A program made the position numbers and the translations under genes. From assembly GCF_004698125.1 (NCBI RefSeq), contig NZ_ML214297.1:2082891-2146890 (forward strand): a DNA stretch of 64,000 nucleotides, read 5' to 3'. This stretch comes from Halosimplex halophilum. GTDB taxonomy: Archaea > Halobacteriota > Halobacteria > Halobacteriales > Haloarculaceae. Positions 43,493-52,623 of this stretch are shown here, piece after piece. Numbering within the stretch: position 1 is the stretch's first letter; each line of letters opens with the position of its first letter. The notes beneath the pieces were generated by a model, which was not told the DNA's origin, did no database searches, and saw nothing but the letters and a program-made list of their open reading frames with translations.

Positions 43493-44818
43493 TCACTCCT
43501 CGGCGGGTTCGGACACTCGCGCGTCGGGCGGGCCGGGCGGGTCGACGACGGTCGTCTCCGGGATCGGCTCCTCGGGGTCCGGCGGGCGGGTGAGCAGTCG
43601 CTGGAGGAGCGTCTCGTCGTCGGGGTCCGGTTTGTCGATCACCTCGTAGTCGACGCGGACGCCCCCGTCGTCGGCCGCGGTGAGCCGGAAGTAGTTGAGC
43701 CGGTACGACGAGTAGTACACAGGTGGGAGCAGGCCGACGGGGGGATCGACGCGATGGAGGCGCTTGAGCCAGGTGCCGGTGTTGATCACGAGCCGACCGT
43801 CCATCGCGGTCGTCGACGGCCGGTGGGTGTGACCGTAGACGTACACGGCGACGGCGGGGTCGGTCCGAAAGACCTCCCTCGCCCGGTCGAGGTACTTCTC
43901 GACGGGGTCCTCGCCGTCGCCCTCGCGGACGAGCCCGAACCGCCGGAGCGTCTTCCGAACGTCCCTGAAGAAGACGTACAGCGGGACGGCGACCGCGGCG
44001 AGCAGACCGACGAGCACCAGGTTGGCCGCGAGGACGATGTCGACCAGATACCCGACCGGGCCGAACAGCGCGAGCGCGTCCTGCACGAGGGTCATGGGGA
44101 GCGACCAGATCCCGGTCGCGTCGAGGGCGACGACCCCGACGTACCACAGCGCCGCGTTGAACAGGAGCAGGAACGGGAGGACAACGAACCGCAGCCAGGC
44201 GCTCATCTCCCGGTAGAAGTAGTTGGAGACGAGCCAGTCAGGGATCTGGGTCATCGGCGTCACCGCCTGGATGTCCCTGAGCCAGTTGTACTTGCCCCGG
44301 TCCGAGAGCCGCCCGGCGCGGCTCGTGATCTGTCGGTTCACGAAGTAGCCCGGCGGGTTCGCGTAGGGGTTCCCGAAGTCGGGGATCCGGTTGTTCGGGT
44401 CCTCCTGCATCCCGTGTTCGACGTGGACGACGGAATCGCCGAGGTCGCGGGTGATCGACACCGACTGGTCGAGCGTCACGTTGTACTCGGCGAGGCGCTC
44501 GACGTACTCGTCGTGGGCGGCGAGTTCGTAGTCGTGGTTGCCCGGGATGAGCGTGATCGGGATCCGCTCGCCGGTCGCCCGCAGCTGTGCGAACAGGTCC
44601 GGATAGTCGGCGACCAGCGCGTCGAGCTTCGCCGGTCCGTCGACCTCCGTGAACTCCCACAGCCCGAACGCGTCGCCGTTGATCAGCAGCTCCGCGTCCT
44701 CGTCGCCCCGCTCCAGCTCCCGGAGAAAGCCGATCAGCTCCTCGCGGAAGTCGACGTGGCGCAACTGCTCGTCGCCGCCGATGTGGAGGTCGCTGACGAG
44801 GTAGTACGCGTCGGTCAC
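43493..44818 (-). CDS. Membrane-associated calcineurin-like metallophosphoesterase
   Basis: 441 residues from a GTG. Metal-binding motifs in order: LVSDLHIGGDE (DxH), INGDAFGLWE (GD), PGNHDYEL (GNHD), HVEHGMQED and VYGHTHRPS (GHxH). Between the fourth and fifth are about four membrane helices (near residues 215-315: LRFVVLPFLLLFNAALWYVG, IVLAANLVLVGLLAAVAVPL), so the catalytic domain is split by a membrane insert. Substrate unknown; members cut phosphomonoesters or diesters of nucleotides or lipids. Start chosen because family sequence begins at VTDAYYLVSDLH. Confidence 0.85.
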   Translation of the reverse strand: MTDAYYLVSDLHIGGDEQLRHVDFREELIGFLRELERGDEDAELLINGDAFGLWEFTEVDGPAKLDALVADYPDLFAQLRATGERIPITLIPGNHDYELAAHDEYVERLAEYNVTLDQSVSITRDLGDSVVHVEHGMQEDPNNRIPDFGNPYANPPGYFVNRQITSRAGRLSDRGKYNWLRDIQAVTPMTQIPDWLVSNYFYREMSAWLRFVVLPFLLLFNAALWYVGVVALDATGIWSLPMTLVQDALALFGPVGYLVDIVLAANLVLVGLLAAVAVPLYVFFRDVRKTLRRFGLVREGDGEDPVEKYLDRAREVFRTDPAVAVYVYGHTHRPSTTAMDGRLVINTGTWLKRLHRVDPPVGLLPPVYYSSYRLNYFRLTAADDGGVRVDYEVIDKPDPDDETLLQRLLTRPPDPEEPIPETTVVDPPGPPDARVSEPAEE

Positions 44819-45217
44819 TCGCCCGCGCCCCTCCGCTCGGCCGCCGAACGAACGCCGTCTCCGACGGCTGCGCCCGCCCACCGCCGGACCACCGCGGAAC
44901 TCGCCGGTGGCGACCGTCCCCGCCTCATCTCGTTTCCGGGAGAGGGCCGGCGCCGGCAAGTCGGTTGTTCCCACCTGGAAGCGGGTCCGTGGCCAGCCCC
45001 GCGACCAGCGGCCGAGACGGACCATCGGCCGGTCCGAATTCGGCGCGCCGCGACCCCCGCCTGCCGCCGACCGGACCCGCCGACGGTCGAGTAAGCTCCC
45101 TCGTTCCACGGTAGACCTATTCAACTGTCCGCAACACTGTGTGTGACAGTATCAATATCAACACAACATCACGAATACGGTTATGCCGTGCGTCGACGTA
45201 GGCTCGACCGAGAGACG
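44819..45217. other. Intergenic region before the HdeD-like gene (399 bases)
   Basis: Divergent gap. The first 280 bases are GC-rich with nothing recognisable. From 45118 an AT-richer patch follows (CCTATTCAACTG, GACAGTATCAATATCAACAC), with a small dyad CTGT-GTGTG-ACAG at 45136-45148, then GGTTATGCC about 35 bases before the HdeD-like ATG as a possible TATA box. Confidence 0.4.
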
Positions 45218-45811
45218 ATGAGCACAGACAGTTCCTCGGCGGTCTCGGCGGACGTACGGCGGAGCTGGCGCTACCTGATGGGCGCCGGTCTCCTGATCAC
45301 CCTCCTCGGGCTGCTCGCGATCGCCGCGCCGTTCGTCACCGGCGTGGCGATCTCGATCCTGCTCGGTGCGCTGCTCGTCGTCGGCGGGCTCGGACACGCC
45401 GTCAACGCGTTTTCGGCCGAGGGAGCCACCGGGACGGTCTGGCAGGTCGCGCTCGCGGCCCTCTACGCGGCCGCGGGGATCTCGTTGCTGGTCAATCCGG
45501 TCCTCGGCCTGGCGACGGTGACGATCCTGCTCATCGCCTACTTCGCGATCGAGGGCGTCATCGAGGTCGCGATGGGGCTCGGGACGCGGTCCGACCCCAG
45601 CTGGCCCTGGTACGTCGTGAGCGGGACCGTCTCGGTGCTGCTGGCGGCCCTGCTCTGGGCGGGGTTCCCGAGCACGGCCGCGTGGGCGGTCGGACTGCTC
45701 ACGGGGATCCACCTGCTGTCGACCGGACTCCTGCTGACGTACGTCGGCTACGCGGGCCGCCGGAGTGGCGTCGCGAGCGGCCGGTCGGCGGGCGAGCCCC
45801 GGAGCGGGTGA
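45218..45811 (+). CDS. HdeD-family (DUF308) membrane protein
   Basis: 197 residues, six membrane segments arranged as three pairs (YLMGAGLLITLLGLLAIAAP, GVAISILLGALLVVGG, VALAALYAAAGISLLVNP, ATVTILLIAYFAIEGVIEV, YVVSGTVSVLLAALLWAG, WAVGLLTGIHLLSTGLLLTYVG), the HdeD layout. In enterobacteria HdeD is linked to acid stress; the archaeal role is unknown. ATG at MSTDSS; a start 25 codons earlier is open but unlikely. Confidence 0.85.
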   Translation: MSTDSSSAVSADVRRSWRYLMGAGLLITLLGLLAIAAPFVTGVAISILLGALLVVGGLGHAVNAFSAEGATGTVWQVALAALYAAAGISLLVNPVLGLATVTILLIAYFAIEGVIEVAMGLGTRSDPSWPWYVVSGTVSVLLAALLWAGFPSTAAWAVGLLTGIHLLSTGLLLTYVGYAGRRSGVASGRSAGEPRSG

Positions 45812-45919
45812 ACGGACACCCGGGCGGACCGCCACGGCCGACCGCGGCGGTCGAGCGCCGGCCCGTCCGGTGGCAGTTTCAGGGCGGCCGCTTTCGCCGG
45901 TCGGGCCGCAAGTCCGCCC

Positions 45920-46912
45920 GTGAGTCACTCCGACCACTCCGTCGAGGCGTCGACGACGAGCCCCCTCCCGGAGGGGATCGTCCACTCGTCGGCGAACCGC
46001 TGGCTCCTGCTCGACGCGAACCGGTGGCTCGTCGCCGGCCTGTTCGTCGCCGTCGCGTTCGCCGCGTTCCTCGTCTCGGGCCTGAGCGGCCTCGTCGACC
46101 CCGGCTCCGACGACCCGGCGACGCTGCTGTTGAGCGTCCTGATCTCCGGCAACCTGACGCTCGTCCCGATCACTATCACGATCAACCAGCTCGTCCTCTC
46201 CCGGGAGTTCGGCAAACCCCACGAGCTCCGCGGCCGCGACGAGGGCATCAGACAGCTCCGCGACGACCTCAAGACCCAGGCCGACATCGGGCTGATCCCG
46301 CCCCAGCCGTCGGCGTTCGTCCGGACGCTCGTCGAGACGCTCCGGGCGGGCGCCGACGCCGTCGCCGAGGCGGCCGCCGACACGGGCGACCCGGACCTGG
46401 CGCGACGCGGCGACCTCCTCCGCGACGAGGTCGTCGAGAGCACCGAGGGCGTCCTGCGGGAGGTCGACGCGTCGGAGTTCGGCTCCTACGACCTGCTGGC
46501 GGCGCTGATGCGCGTCAACAGCGCCTGGCTCGTCGAGACCGTCCAGTACCTCGAACACGACTGCGGCGAGGGGGCGCCGGACGAGCCGTTCGACCGGCTC
46601 CAGGAGACGCTGCGGCTGTTCAACGTCACCCGCCAGTACGCGAAGACGCTGTACGGGCAAAAGGAGATCGCGACCCTCTCGCGGCTGCTGCTGTACGTCG
46701 GCTTCGTCGCCGTGCTCGCCGCTTCGCTGGTGATGCTCGGGTACGCGGGTCCGGTCGAGGAGTCGCTGTCGGACGTGGAGACGGCCCTCGGGTTCGCCCT
46801 CCTCGGCGCCCTCGTGTTCAGCCCGCTGGCCTTCCTGCTGTCGTACATGCTCCGGCTGTCGACGCTGATGAGCTACCCGCCGCTGCGCAACTCCTTCATC
46901 ACCGACGGGTGA
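45920..46912 (+). CDS. Hypothetical membrane protein with soluble helical middle
   Basis: 330 residues from a GTG. Two membrane segments near the N-terminus (WLVAGLFVAVAFAAFLVSG, LLLSVLISGNLTLVPITITINQLVLS), a soluble helical region (about 95-235) rich in charge, and two C-terminal segments (LLLYVGFVAVLAASLVMLGYAG, ALGFALLGALVFSPLAFLLSYML). Family not recognised. TINQLVLSREFG followed by a cytoplasmic helical region hints at a channel or sensor, but that is speculation. Confidence 0.7.
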   Translation: MSHSDHSVEASTTSPLPEGIVHSSANRWLLLDANRWLVAGLFVAVAFAAFLVSGLSGLVDPGSDDPATLLLSVLISGNLTLVPITITINQLVLSREFGKPHELRGRDEGIRQLRDDLKTQADIGLIPPQPSAFVRTLVETLRAGADAVAEAAADTGDPDLARRGDLLRDEVVESTEGVLREVDASEFGSYDLLAALMRVNSAWLVETVQYLEHDCGEGAPDEPFDRLQETLRLFNVTRQYAKTLYGQKEIATLSRLLLYVGFVAVLAASLVMLGYAGPVEESLSDVETALGFALLGALVFSPLAFLLSYMLRLSTLMSYPPLRNSFITDG

Positions 46913-47068
46913 GCGGCGACCCGCGGCCTGCGGACCTGCGGCCCGGAGACCTGCGGCGTGGGCCCGCAGTCGCGGAGCCCACACGGTCGACCGCCGGGGA
47001 TCGAACTGTGTGGGTACCGCCTCTATGATGTGAGTCCCGCTAGAGCAACTATCGGCTCCCCCTCCGCC

Positions 47069-48646
47069 ATGACACAGCCACGCCCGGTCGTCGGCACCCC
47101 CGACGAGTACGACACGGACGACCCGGACCGGGTCCCCTGGGTCCTCGGGACCCACCTCCACCCCGGGGTCGGCCCGCTCGACCGCGCCCCCGAGGGGTCG
47201 CGCGTCTGCATGATCGAGGCCCGCGGGTTCGCCCGGCGCAAGCCCTACCACCACCACAAGCTCACGCTCGTCTTCGCCGCGATGCGCCACTTCCGGGACG
47301 GACTCCGCGAGGCCGGCTACGAGGTCGAGTACGTGCGGGCCGAGACGTTCCGCGAGGGCCTGGCGACGTACTTCGACCGCCACCCCGACGACACGCTCGT
47401 CGCGATGCGCTCGCCGAGCCACCGCAGCGGCGACCGCTTCCGCGACCTCGTCGAGGCCGCCGGCGGCGACCTCGAACTGGTCACCAACGAGCTGTTCTGC
47501 TCGACCCCCGAGGCCTTCGACGAGTGGACCGACGGCGAGGGCGAGAGCGACCAGTTCCGTCACGAGGACTTCTACCGGTGGATGCGCCGCGAGAGCGGCG
47601 TCCTGATGGCGGACGGCGAGCCCGTCGGCGGCGAGTGGAACTTCGACGAGGACAACCGCGAGTTCCCGCCGGACGACTGGGAGGCGCCGCCGGTCTACGA
47701 GCCCGAACGCGACGACCTCACGCGCGAAGTCGCCGCGTGGGTCGCCGACGAGTTCGACACCTGGGGGTCGACCGAGGGCTTCGCCTGGCCGGTCACCCGG
47801 GCGGACGCGCTGGCCGCCCTCGATCAGTTCGTCGCCGAACGGCTCCCCGAGTTCGGCCCCTACCAGGACGCGATGCGGGCCGACGACCCGGCGATGGCCC
47901 ACGCCCTGCTCTCGCCGGCGGTCAACGTCGGGCTCGTCCACCCCTGGGAAGCGGTCACCGCCATCGAGGACGCCTACGAGTCCCGCGAGGACGTGCCGCT
48001 CAACTCCGCGGAGGGGGCGGTCCGCCAGTTCCTCGGCTGGCGGGAGTTCGTGCGCCACGTCTACGAGCGGACGATGCCCGACCTCGCCGAGGCGAACCGG
48101 CTGGGCGCCGACCGGTCGCTGCCCGACCTGTTCTGGAGCGGCGACACCGACATGGCCTGCGTCGGCGGCAGCGTCGGCGACGTACGCGAGCGCGGCTACT
48201 CGCATCACATCCAGCGGCTGATGGTGCTCTCGAACTTCGCGACGCTGTGGGGGGTCGACCCCGCCGCCCTCAACGAGTGGTTCCACGCGGCCTACGTCGA
48301 CGCCTACCACTGGGTGACCACGCCCAACGTCGTCGAGATGGGGGCCTACGGCTCGGGCGTCTTCGCCACCAAGCCGTACGTCGCCTCCGCCAACTACGTC
48401 GACCGGATGAGCGACTACTGCGAGGGCTGCGCCTACGACCCCGACCGGACCACCGGGAGGGGCGCCTGCCCGCTGAACGCGCTGTACTGGGACTTCCTCG
48501 CGCGCAACGAGGACGAGCTGCGGAGCAACCACCGCATGGGCCTCGTCTACGGCCACGTCGACGACAAGCGCGAGGACTGCGAGATGGACGAGGTCTACCA
48601 GCGCGTCAGCGAACTCCGCACGATGGAAGGAGAGGGCGACCTGTAG
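47069..48646 (+). CDS. Iron-sulfur cryptochrome/photolyase (FeS-BCP, PhrB-like)
   Basis: 525 residues. Photolyase-related flavoprotein that repairs (6-4) photoproducts with light. Cys364, Cys451, Cys454 and Cys467 match the [4Fe-4S] ligands of Agrobacterium PhrB (350, 438, 441, 454) in spacing. FAD-region motifs: LPEFGPYQDAM, HALLSPAVNVGLVHP, VRQFLGWREFVRHVYE, SHHIQRLMVLSNFATLWG. The N-terminal domain (PWVLGTHLHPGVGPL) is the antenna-binding Rossmann domain. ATG at MTQPRPVV; a longer open frame upstream is not family sequence. Fits a strongly sunlit habitat. Confidence 0.93.
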   Translation: MTQPRPVVGTPDEYDTDDPDRVPWVLGTHLHPGVGPLDRAPEGSRVCMIEARGFARRKPYHHHKLTLVFAAMRHFRDGLREAGYEVEYVRAETFREGLATYFDRHPDDTLVAMRSPSHRSGDRFRDLVEAAGGDLELVTNELFCSTPEAFDEWTDGEGESDQFRHEDFYRWMRRESGVLMADGEPVGGEWNFDEDNREFPPDDWEAPPVYEPERDDLTREVAAWVADEFDTWGSTEGFAWPVTRADALAALDQFVAERLPEFGPYQDAMRADDPAMAHALLSPAVNVGLVHPWEAVTAIEDAYESREDVPLNSAEGAVRQFLGWREFVRHVYERTMPDLAEANRLGADRSLPDLFWSGDTDMACVGGSVGDVRERGYSHHIQRLMVLSNFATLWGVDPAALNEWFHAAYVDAYHWVTTPNVVEMGAYGSGVFATKPYVASANYVDRMSDYCEGCAYDPDRTTGRGACPLNALYWDFLARNEDELRSNHRMGLVYGHVDDKREDCEMDEVYQRVSELRTMEGEGDL

Positions 48647-48647
48647 C

Positions 48648-49301
48648 TCACCCGTCGGCCGGGGGGTCCTCGCCCCCGCCGAGCCGGTCCCGGAGGAAGC
48701 CGGTGAACCCGCCGACGTAGTCGCTGCCCCACAGCGCGACGACCAGTCCGCCGACCCCGTTGAATATCATGTCGGTCACGATGTCGTCGACCCCGTAGAC
48801 GACCAGCGGCGCGTCGGCACCGAGAGCGCCCGCGAGCTGTTCGGACGCGAACTCCAGCAGCTCCCAGACCACGCCGGCCGCGAGCACGAAGACGACGACG
48901 AACGCCGCCCGGAAGGCAGGCGGCGCGTCGACCTCGCCGGAGTGTTCCTCGACCGCCCGGAACGACGCGTACCCGATCCCCGCGATGATCGTCCCCGAGA
49001 CGGTGTGGGTGATCTCGTCGTACCACTGGTACTGCTCGTACAGCCCCGCGAACCCGAGGGCGTTGAGGAAGACGGCGACGGCGATCCACAGCACCAGCCC
49101 CGGGTCCATCGCGTAGCCGTACTCCCGGCGGATCAGCGCCGGGAGGAACGTGGCCGCCAGCGCGGCCGCGCCGTTGACGGCCGTCCCCCAGCTGCCCGTC
49201 GCAACCCCGTAGGCCGCCAGCGCCGCCAGCGCCGCCTGCAACCCACGCGTCAGCAGCCGCTCCTGACCGTCCGAGAGTCCGACAGCCTCGCCGAGCGTCA
49301 T
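48648..49301 (-). CDS. YjdF/DUF2238-like membrane protein
   Basis: 217 residues with about six membrane segments. The polar motifs inside the membrane, YDEITHTVSGTIIAGIGY, WELLEFASE and VDDIVTDMIFNGVGGLVVA, resemble the YjdF (DUF2238) family, which has conserved Asp/His/Glu in these positions, suggesting metal binding or catalysis in the membrane. Its ATG overlaps the stop of the upstream gene as ATGA. Ends one base after the photolyase stop on the other strand. Confidence 0.72.
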   Translation of the reverse strand: MTLGEAVGLSDGQERLLTRGLQAALAALAAYGVATGSWGTAVNGAAALAATFLPALIRREYGYAMDPGLVLWIAVAVFLNALGFAGLYEQYQWYDEITHTVSGTIIAGIGYASFRAVEEHSGEVDAPPAFRAAFVVVFVLAAGVVWELLEFASEQLAGALGADAPLVVYGVDDIVTDMIFNGVGGLVVALWGSDYVGGFTGFLRDRLGGGEDPPADG

Positions 49302-49888
49302 GGTGCCCCCGTCCGACGCGGCGGGTCCCCGCGGGGTCCCGCGCGTTCGAACCGGCCGGCGTACCACAGGAACGCACCGGCGGCGGCGGCCGCGACGGCG
49401 GTCGCGGCGACGAAGTCCCACTGCAGTTCGGCCTTCGAGGGGATGTAGGCCGTCCCGAGCCACACGTCCGAGTAGAACTGCGCGACGCTCCAGACCGCCT
49501 GGGCGGCCATGGTCGTCAGCGCGACCGAGACGGCCGCGAACCGCCGGCTCAGGTCGACGCTCGTGAACGCGACCAGGTCGACGACCGCGAGCGTCGCGAA
49601 CGCCGCGACCGCGAGATATCCAGCGAGTTCGGACGGGAGGCCGACCCACGGGCCGGCGACCGCGGCGACAGCCGTCAGCGCCAGCGGCCACGGGACCGTG
49701 GCCGTCGGGTCGCGGGCGGCTACCGCGGGCGCCGCGACCGGCACCGCGAGCGCGAGGGCGAGCAGCGCCCACGCGAGGTCGCCAGCGAGCGCGCTCGCGA
49801 CCGCCACCGCGACCAGCGCGCCCGCCAGCAGCCACGCGAGCGCGGCGTTCGCTCGCTCACCCTGGCGGAGCGAACGGAGTCGTGTCAT
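49298..49888 (-). CDS. Hypothetical multi-helix membrane protein
   Basis: 196 residues with about six hydrophobic segments, starting MTRLRSLRQGERANAALAWLL and ending in a basic tail. No family recognised. Overlaps the YjdF-like gene by four bases, so the pair are co-translated and probably work together. Confidence 0.68.
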   Translation of the reverse strand: MTRLRSLRQGERANAALAWLLAGALVAVAVASALAGDLAWALLALALAVPVAAPAVAARDPTATVPWPLALTAVAAVAGPWVGLPSELAGYLAVAAFATLAVVDLVAFTSVDLSRRFAAVSVALTTMAAQAVWSVAQFYSDVWLGTAYIPSKAELQWDFVAATAVAAAAAGAFLWYAGRFERAGPRGDPPRRTGAP

Positions 49889-49977
49889 GCGGGCTGTTGG
49901 CGGTCGGGGGGCAAAAGCCGGCGGCCGGAACCTGCCGGGTCGAGCGCGACGGTTCGACGTTTCGGACGGGCGTCCGG

Positions 49978-50481
49978 CTACCGGTTCAGCGCGACGACGA
50001 GCAGCGTCGCGGCGATCAGGAGGACGAACACCGTGGTGACGGGCTGGCCGGTCGGGCCGACCGCGAAGAGGACGAGGCCGAAGGCCGCGGTGACGAGGCC
50101 GACGACGGCGCCGACCATCGCGTGGAGGTTCTCGGCGCGGACTGTGTCGGCCTCGGCGCCGAGCTGGCGGCCCAGCGAGACGGCGTTGGTGGCGGCGTCC
50201 CAGGCGACGACGGCGGCGACCGTCCCGAACAGGACCGCGGCCGCGGGCGCCTCCGACAGCGCCGCGAGCGCGACGCCGACGAACGCGACGGCCCCGCCGG
50301 CGTCGACGGCGCGGTGGTTCGCCCGCCGAACTCCCGCGAGCAACACGGCCGTCCCGAGCGCCGCCACGGCCGCGCCCGCGGCGCTCGCGACCAGCGCCAT
50401 CGCCGCCGCCGTCGCGCCCGCGACGCCCGAGACGACCAGCGAGTGCCGGCCCGGGCGGCGGGTGACCTCCGTCCCGCTCAT
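49978..50481 (-). CDS. Hypothetical membrane protein at the end of the DUF58 operon
   Basis: 167 residues, about five membrane segments (SLVVSGVAGATAAAMALVAS, AVAALGTAVLLAGV, GAVAFVGVALAALSE, LFGTVAAVVAWDAATNAVSL, VFVLLIAATLLVVAL). ATG overlaps the DUF58 stop (ATGA). It contains AENLHAMVGAVVGLVTAA, a polar helix that may contact partners. Haloarchaea-specific in appearance. Confidence 0.72.
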   Translation of the reverse strand: MSGTEVTRRPGRHSLVVSGVAGATAAAMALVASAAGAAVAALGTAVLLAGVRRANHRAVDAGGAVAFVGVALAALSEAPAAAVLFGTVAAVVAWDAATNAVSLGRQLGAEADTVRAENLHAMVGAVVGLVTAAFGLVLFAVGPTGQPVTTVFVLLIAATLLVVALNR

Positions 50482-52034
50482 CCGGACCACCGCCTGCGCG
50501 CGCGTTCGAGCGCCTCGGCCAGCCGCTCGTCGCCGCCCCAGTCGACGACCCGCACGTCGCTGCCCCGCAGGTCGTTCAGCCGGTTCGACCGGTCGACGGC
50601 CGCCAGCCGCCGCCCCGGCGTGTCCGACGCCGTCGGGTCCGGGCTGAGCACGGTGACGGCGTGGCCCCGGGCGTGCAGCGAGCGGGCGATCACCGCGCTC
50701 GTGTCGTCGGGCATCGGCGAGACGAACACGACCTGGGCGTCGTCGTCGAGCCGCTGGGACAGCCGGCGCAGCCGGAGCCGGACGTACACCCGCCCGTCGG
50801 GCGGCAGCGGCGACAGCGCCGGGTGGGTCGACAGCAGCTCCCGGGCGCGGGCGCGGTGGGTCGGCCCCGACCCCGGCGACAGCCAGACGCTCTCGGCCGA
50901 AAACGCCGCGATCCCGACGCGGTCGCCCGTGTCCAGCAGCGAGTTGAACACCCGCCGGGCGGCGTCGATGCCGCGGTCGACCGCGTGGGGCCCGTCGTCG
51001 CCGGTCTGGAGGTACGCCTCCGGCCGCAGGTCGAGGACGACGACCACCGTCGCCATGCGCTCCTCGCGGAACTCCATGGTCGTCAGCGTCCGGTCGCGGG
51101 CGTAGGTGTTCCAGTCGATCCGCGAGAGGGGGTCGCCGTGCTGGTACTCCCGCAGCGACGCGAACTCCGTGCCCTCGCCGGAGGAGTCCGTCGGGACCCG
51201 ACCCGTGTACGGCGAGGTGAGCCCCCGCAGCGGGACCGTGTCCGTCGCGTCGACCGGCGCCAGGCAGGTGATCGCCGCCCGTTCCGTCTCGACGTCGAGC
51301 TCGCGCTCGCGGCTGCCGCTGGCGTTGCGCGCGAGCACGGTCAGCCCCTCGAAGCGGTAGGCGCCCCGCCGCGCGAGCACCTCGTAGGAGAACGTCATCC
51401 GCGAGCCAGGCCGGAGCGCGGTCGCCGCCCGCGCCGGCCCGTCGGTGACCGCCAGCGCCTCCGGCACCTGCTCGACGACCCGCAGGTCCGGCAGGACCGC
51501 CTCGCCGACGTTCTCGACGACGACCGTCACCTCCACACGGTCGCCCGGCTCGGGCTCGTCCTCGGAGAGGCGCCGCTCGACGGCCAGCGCCGGCTCGGGC
51601 GCCTCCGTCGTGTTCGCGTACGCGAGGTAGCCGACGCCGGCGACGGCCGCGAGCATGAGCGGCCGCGAGCGGACGAGCGCGCCCAGCCCGGCCGAGCAGA
51701 AGACCAGCGCCGCGAACCCCACCCAGTGGTTCGTCGAGCGGACCCGCGAGGAGCGGACCGACACCGCCGAGGGCCCCGGCGTCTCCGCGTCCGCGCCCGC
51801 CGCTCCCCCGGCTGTCGCCGCGGCCGCCGTTCCCGTCTCCGCCCCCGCTCCGTCCCTTCCGCCCGCTCCCGCCGACGGCGACTCGGTCCCGTCGCCAGCG
51901 TCGACCGACGGCTCGCCGGCCTCGTCCATCACCGCACGGCCGCCGTCCGGCCGCTCCGGGGCCGCCCGCTCGGGGTCCCAGTCCTCCGGATCCGGCCGCT
52001 CGCCGTCCGGCCGTCCGGGCTCGTCCTCACTCAT
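50478..52034 (-). CDS. DUF58 (VWA-like) domain protein, membrane-anchored
   Basis: 518 residues. An acidic disordered N-terminus (1-100) precedes two close membrane segments (WVGFAALVFCSAGLGALV, LMLAAVAGVGYLAYA), a beta-sandwich (VERRLSEDEPEPGDRVEVTV), then DUF58: FASLREYQHGDPLSRIDWNTYARDRTLTTMEF is the diagnostic block, followed by a VWA-like fold (VVVVLDLRPEA, GDRVGIAAFSAE). In bacteria DUF58 proteins pair with MoxR ATPases and transglutaminase-like proteins. Overlaps both neighbours. Confidence 0.9.
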   Translation of the reverse strand: MSEDEPGRPDGERPDPEDWDPERAAPERPDGGRAVMDEAGEPSVDAGDGTESPSAGAGGRDGAGAETGTAAAATAGGAAGADAETPGPSAVSVRSSRVRSTNHWVGFAALVFCSAGLGALVRSRPLMLAAVAGVGYLAYANTTEAPEPALAVERRLSEDEPEPGDRVEVTVVVENVGEAVLPDLRVVEQVPEALAVTDGPARAATALRPGSRMTFSYEVLARRGAYRFEGLTVLARNASGSRERELDVETERAAITCLAPVDATDTVPLRGLTSPYTGRVPTDSSGEGTEFASLREYQHGDPLSRIDWNTYARDRTLTTMEFREERMATVVVVLDLRPEAYLQTGDDGPHAVDRGIDAARRVFNSLLDTGDRVGIAAFSAESVWLSPGSGPTHRARARELLSTHPALSPLPPDGRVYVRLRLRRLSQRLDDDAQVVFVSPMPDDTSAVIARSLHARGHAVTVLSPDPTASDTPGRRLAAVDRSNRLNDLRGSDVRVVDWGGDERLAEALERARRRWSG

Positions 52035-52623
52035 CGTCGTCCCCCGTTCGCTCGCCGGCGTCCCGCCGGTCGTCGGACTCCAGCAGCCGCTCGATGGCGT
52101 CGACCGCCCGGACGGCGCGGCGCTTGAACGGCGACTCCCGGTCGAGCAGCTCGCGCAGGCGGTCGGTCGTCGGCGCCTCCGGTACCCGGCCGGTGAAGAA
52201 GGCGGCCGCGAACGGGTCGTCCGTCCAGGTCCCCTCGTCGAGCGCCCGCCGGGCCTCCTCCGGCGAGCAGCGCTCGCGCCGGCGGATCGTCTCCGCGGCC
52301 ACGTCGCCGATCTCGTCGCTGATGCGGCGGCGCTCGGACTCGTTGAACCGCGTCAGCCGCAGCCGGCCGAGCCGCCGGTCCAGGTCGTCGCCCGGCGTCG
52401 GCAGGTCGACGGCCAGCTCCGCGTCCGGCGTCTCCGCGTAGTCGAGGTCGGTGTGGCGCCGGCGCTGGACCTGCGCCACCGCCCCCAGGAGGAGGACCAG
52501 CCCGACGACCAGGACGAACGGGTCGCCGGTCGGCAGCGGCGTCGTGATCTGTGGGACGGCGAGCGCGGCGAGCCCGACGACCCCCAGGATCACCCCCAGC
52601 GTCGCCGTGACGCTCCGGCTCAT
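52027..52623 (-). CDS. Membrane protein of the DUF4129-DUF58 operon
   Basis: 198 residues. Two N-terminal membrane segments (TLGVILGVVGLAALAVPQIT, FVLVVGLVLLLGAVAQVQ) and a cytoplasmic helical part (RLTRFNESERRRISDEIGDVAAETIRR). Found between the DUF4129 and DUF58 genes, overlapping each (4 and 8 bases). No independent function known. Confidence 0.8.
   Translation of the reverse strand: MSRSVTATLGVILGVVGLAALAVPQITTPLPTGDPFVLVVGLVLLLGAVAQVQRRRHTDLDYAETPDAELAVDLPTPGDDLDRRLGRLRLTRFNESERRRISDEIGDVAAETIRRRERCSPEEARRALDEGTWTDDPFAAAFFTGRVPEAPTTDRLRELLDRESPFKRRAVRAVDAIERLLESDDRRDAGERTGDDDE

Noticed and set aside
46913-46965. Repeated ACCTGCGG words after the membrane gene
   Set aside because: Short, imperfect and explained by local GC-rich low complexity; no pairing or spacing pattern.
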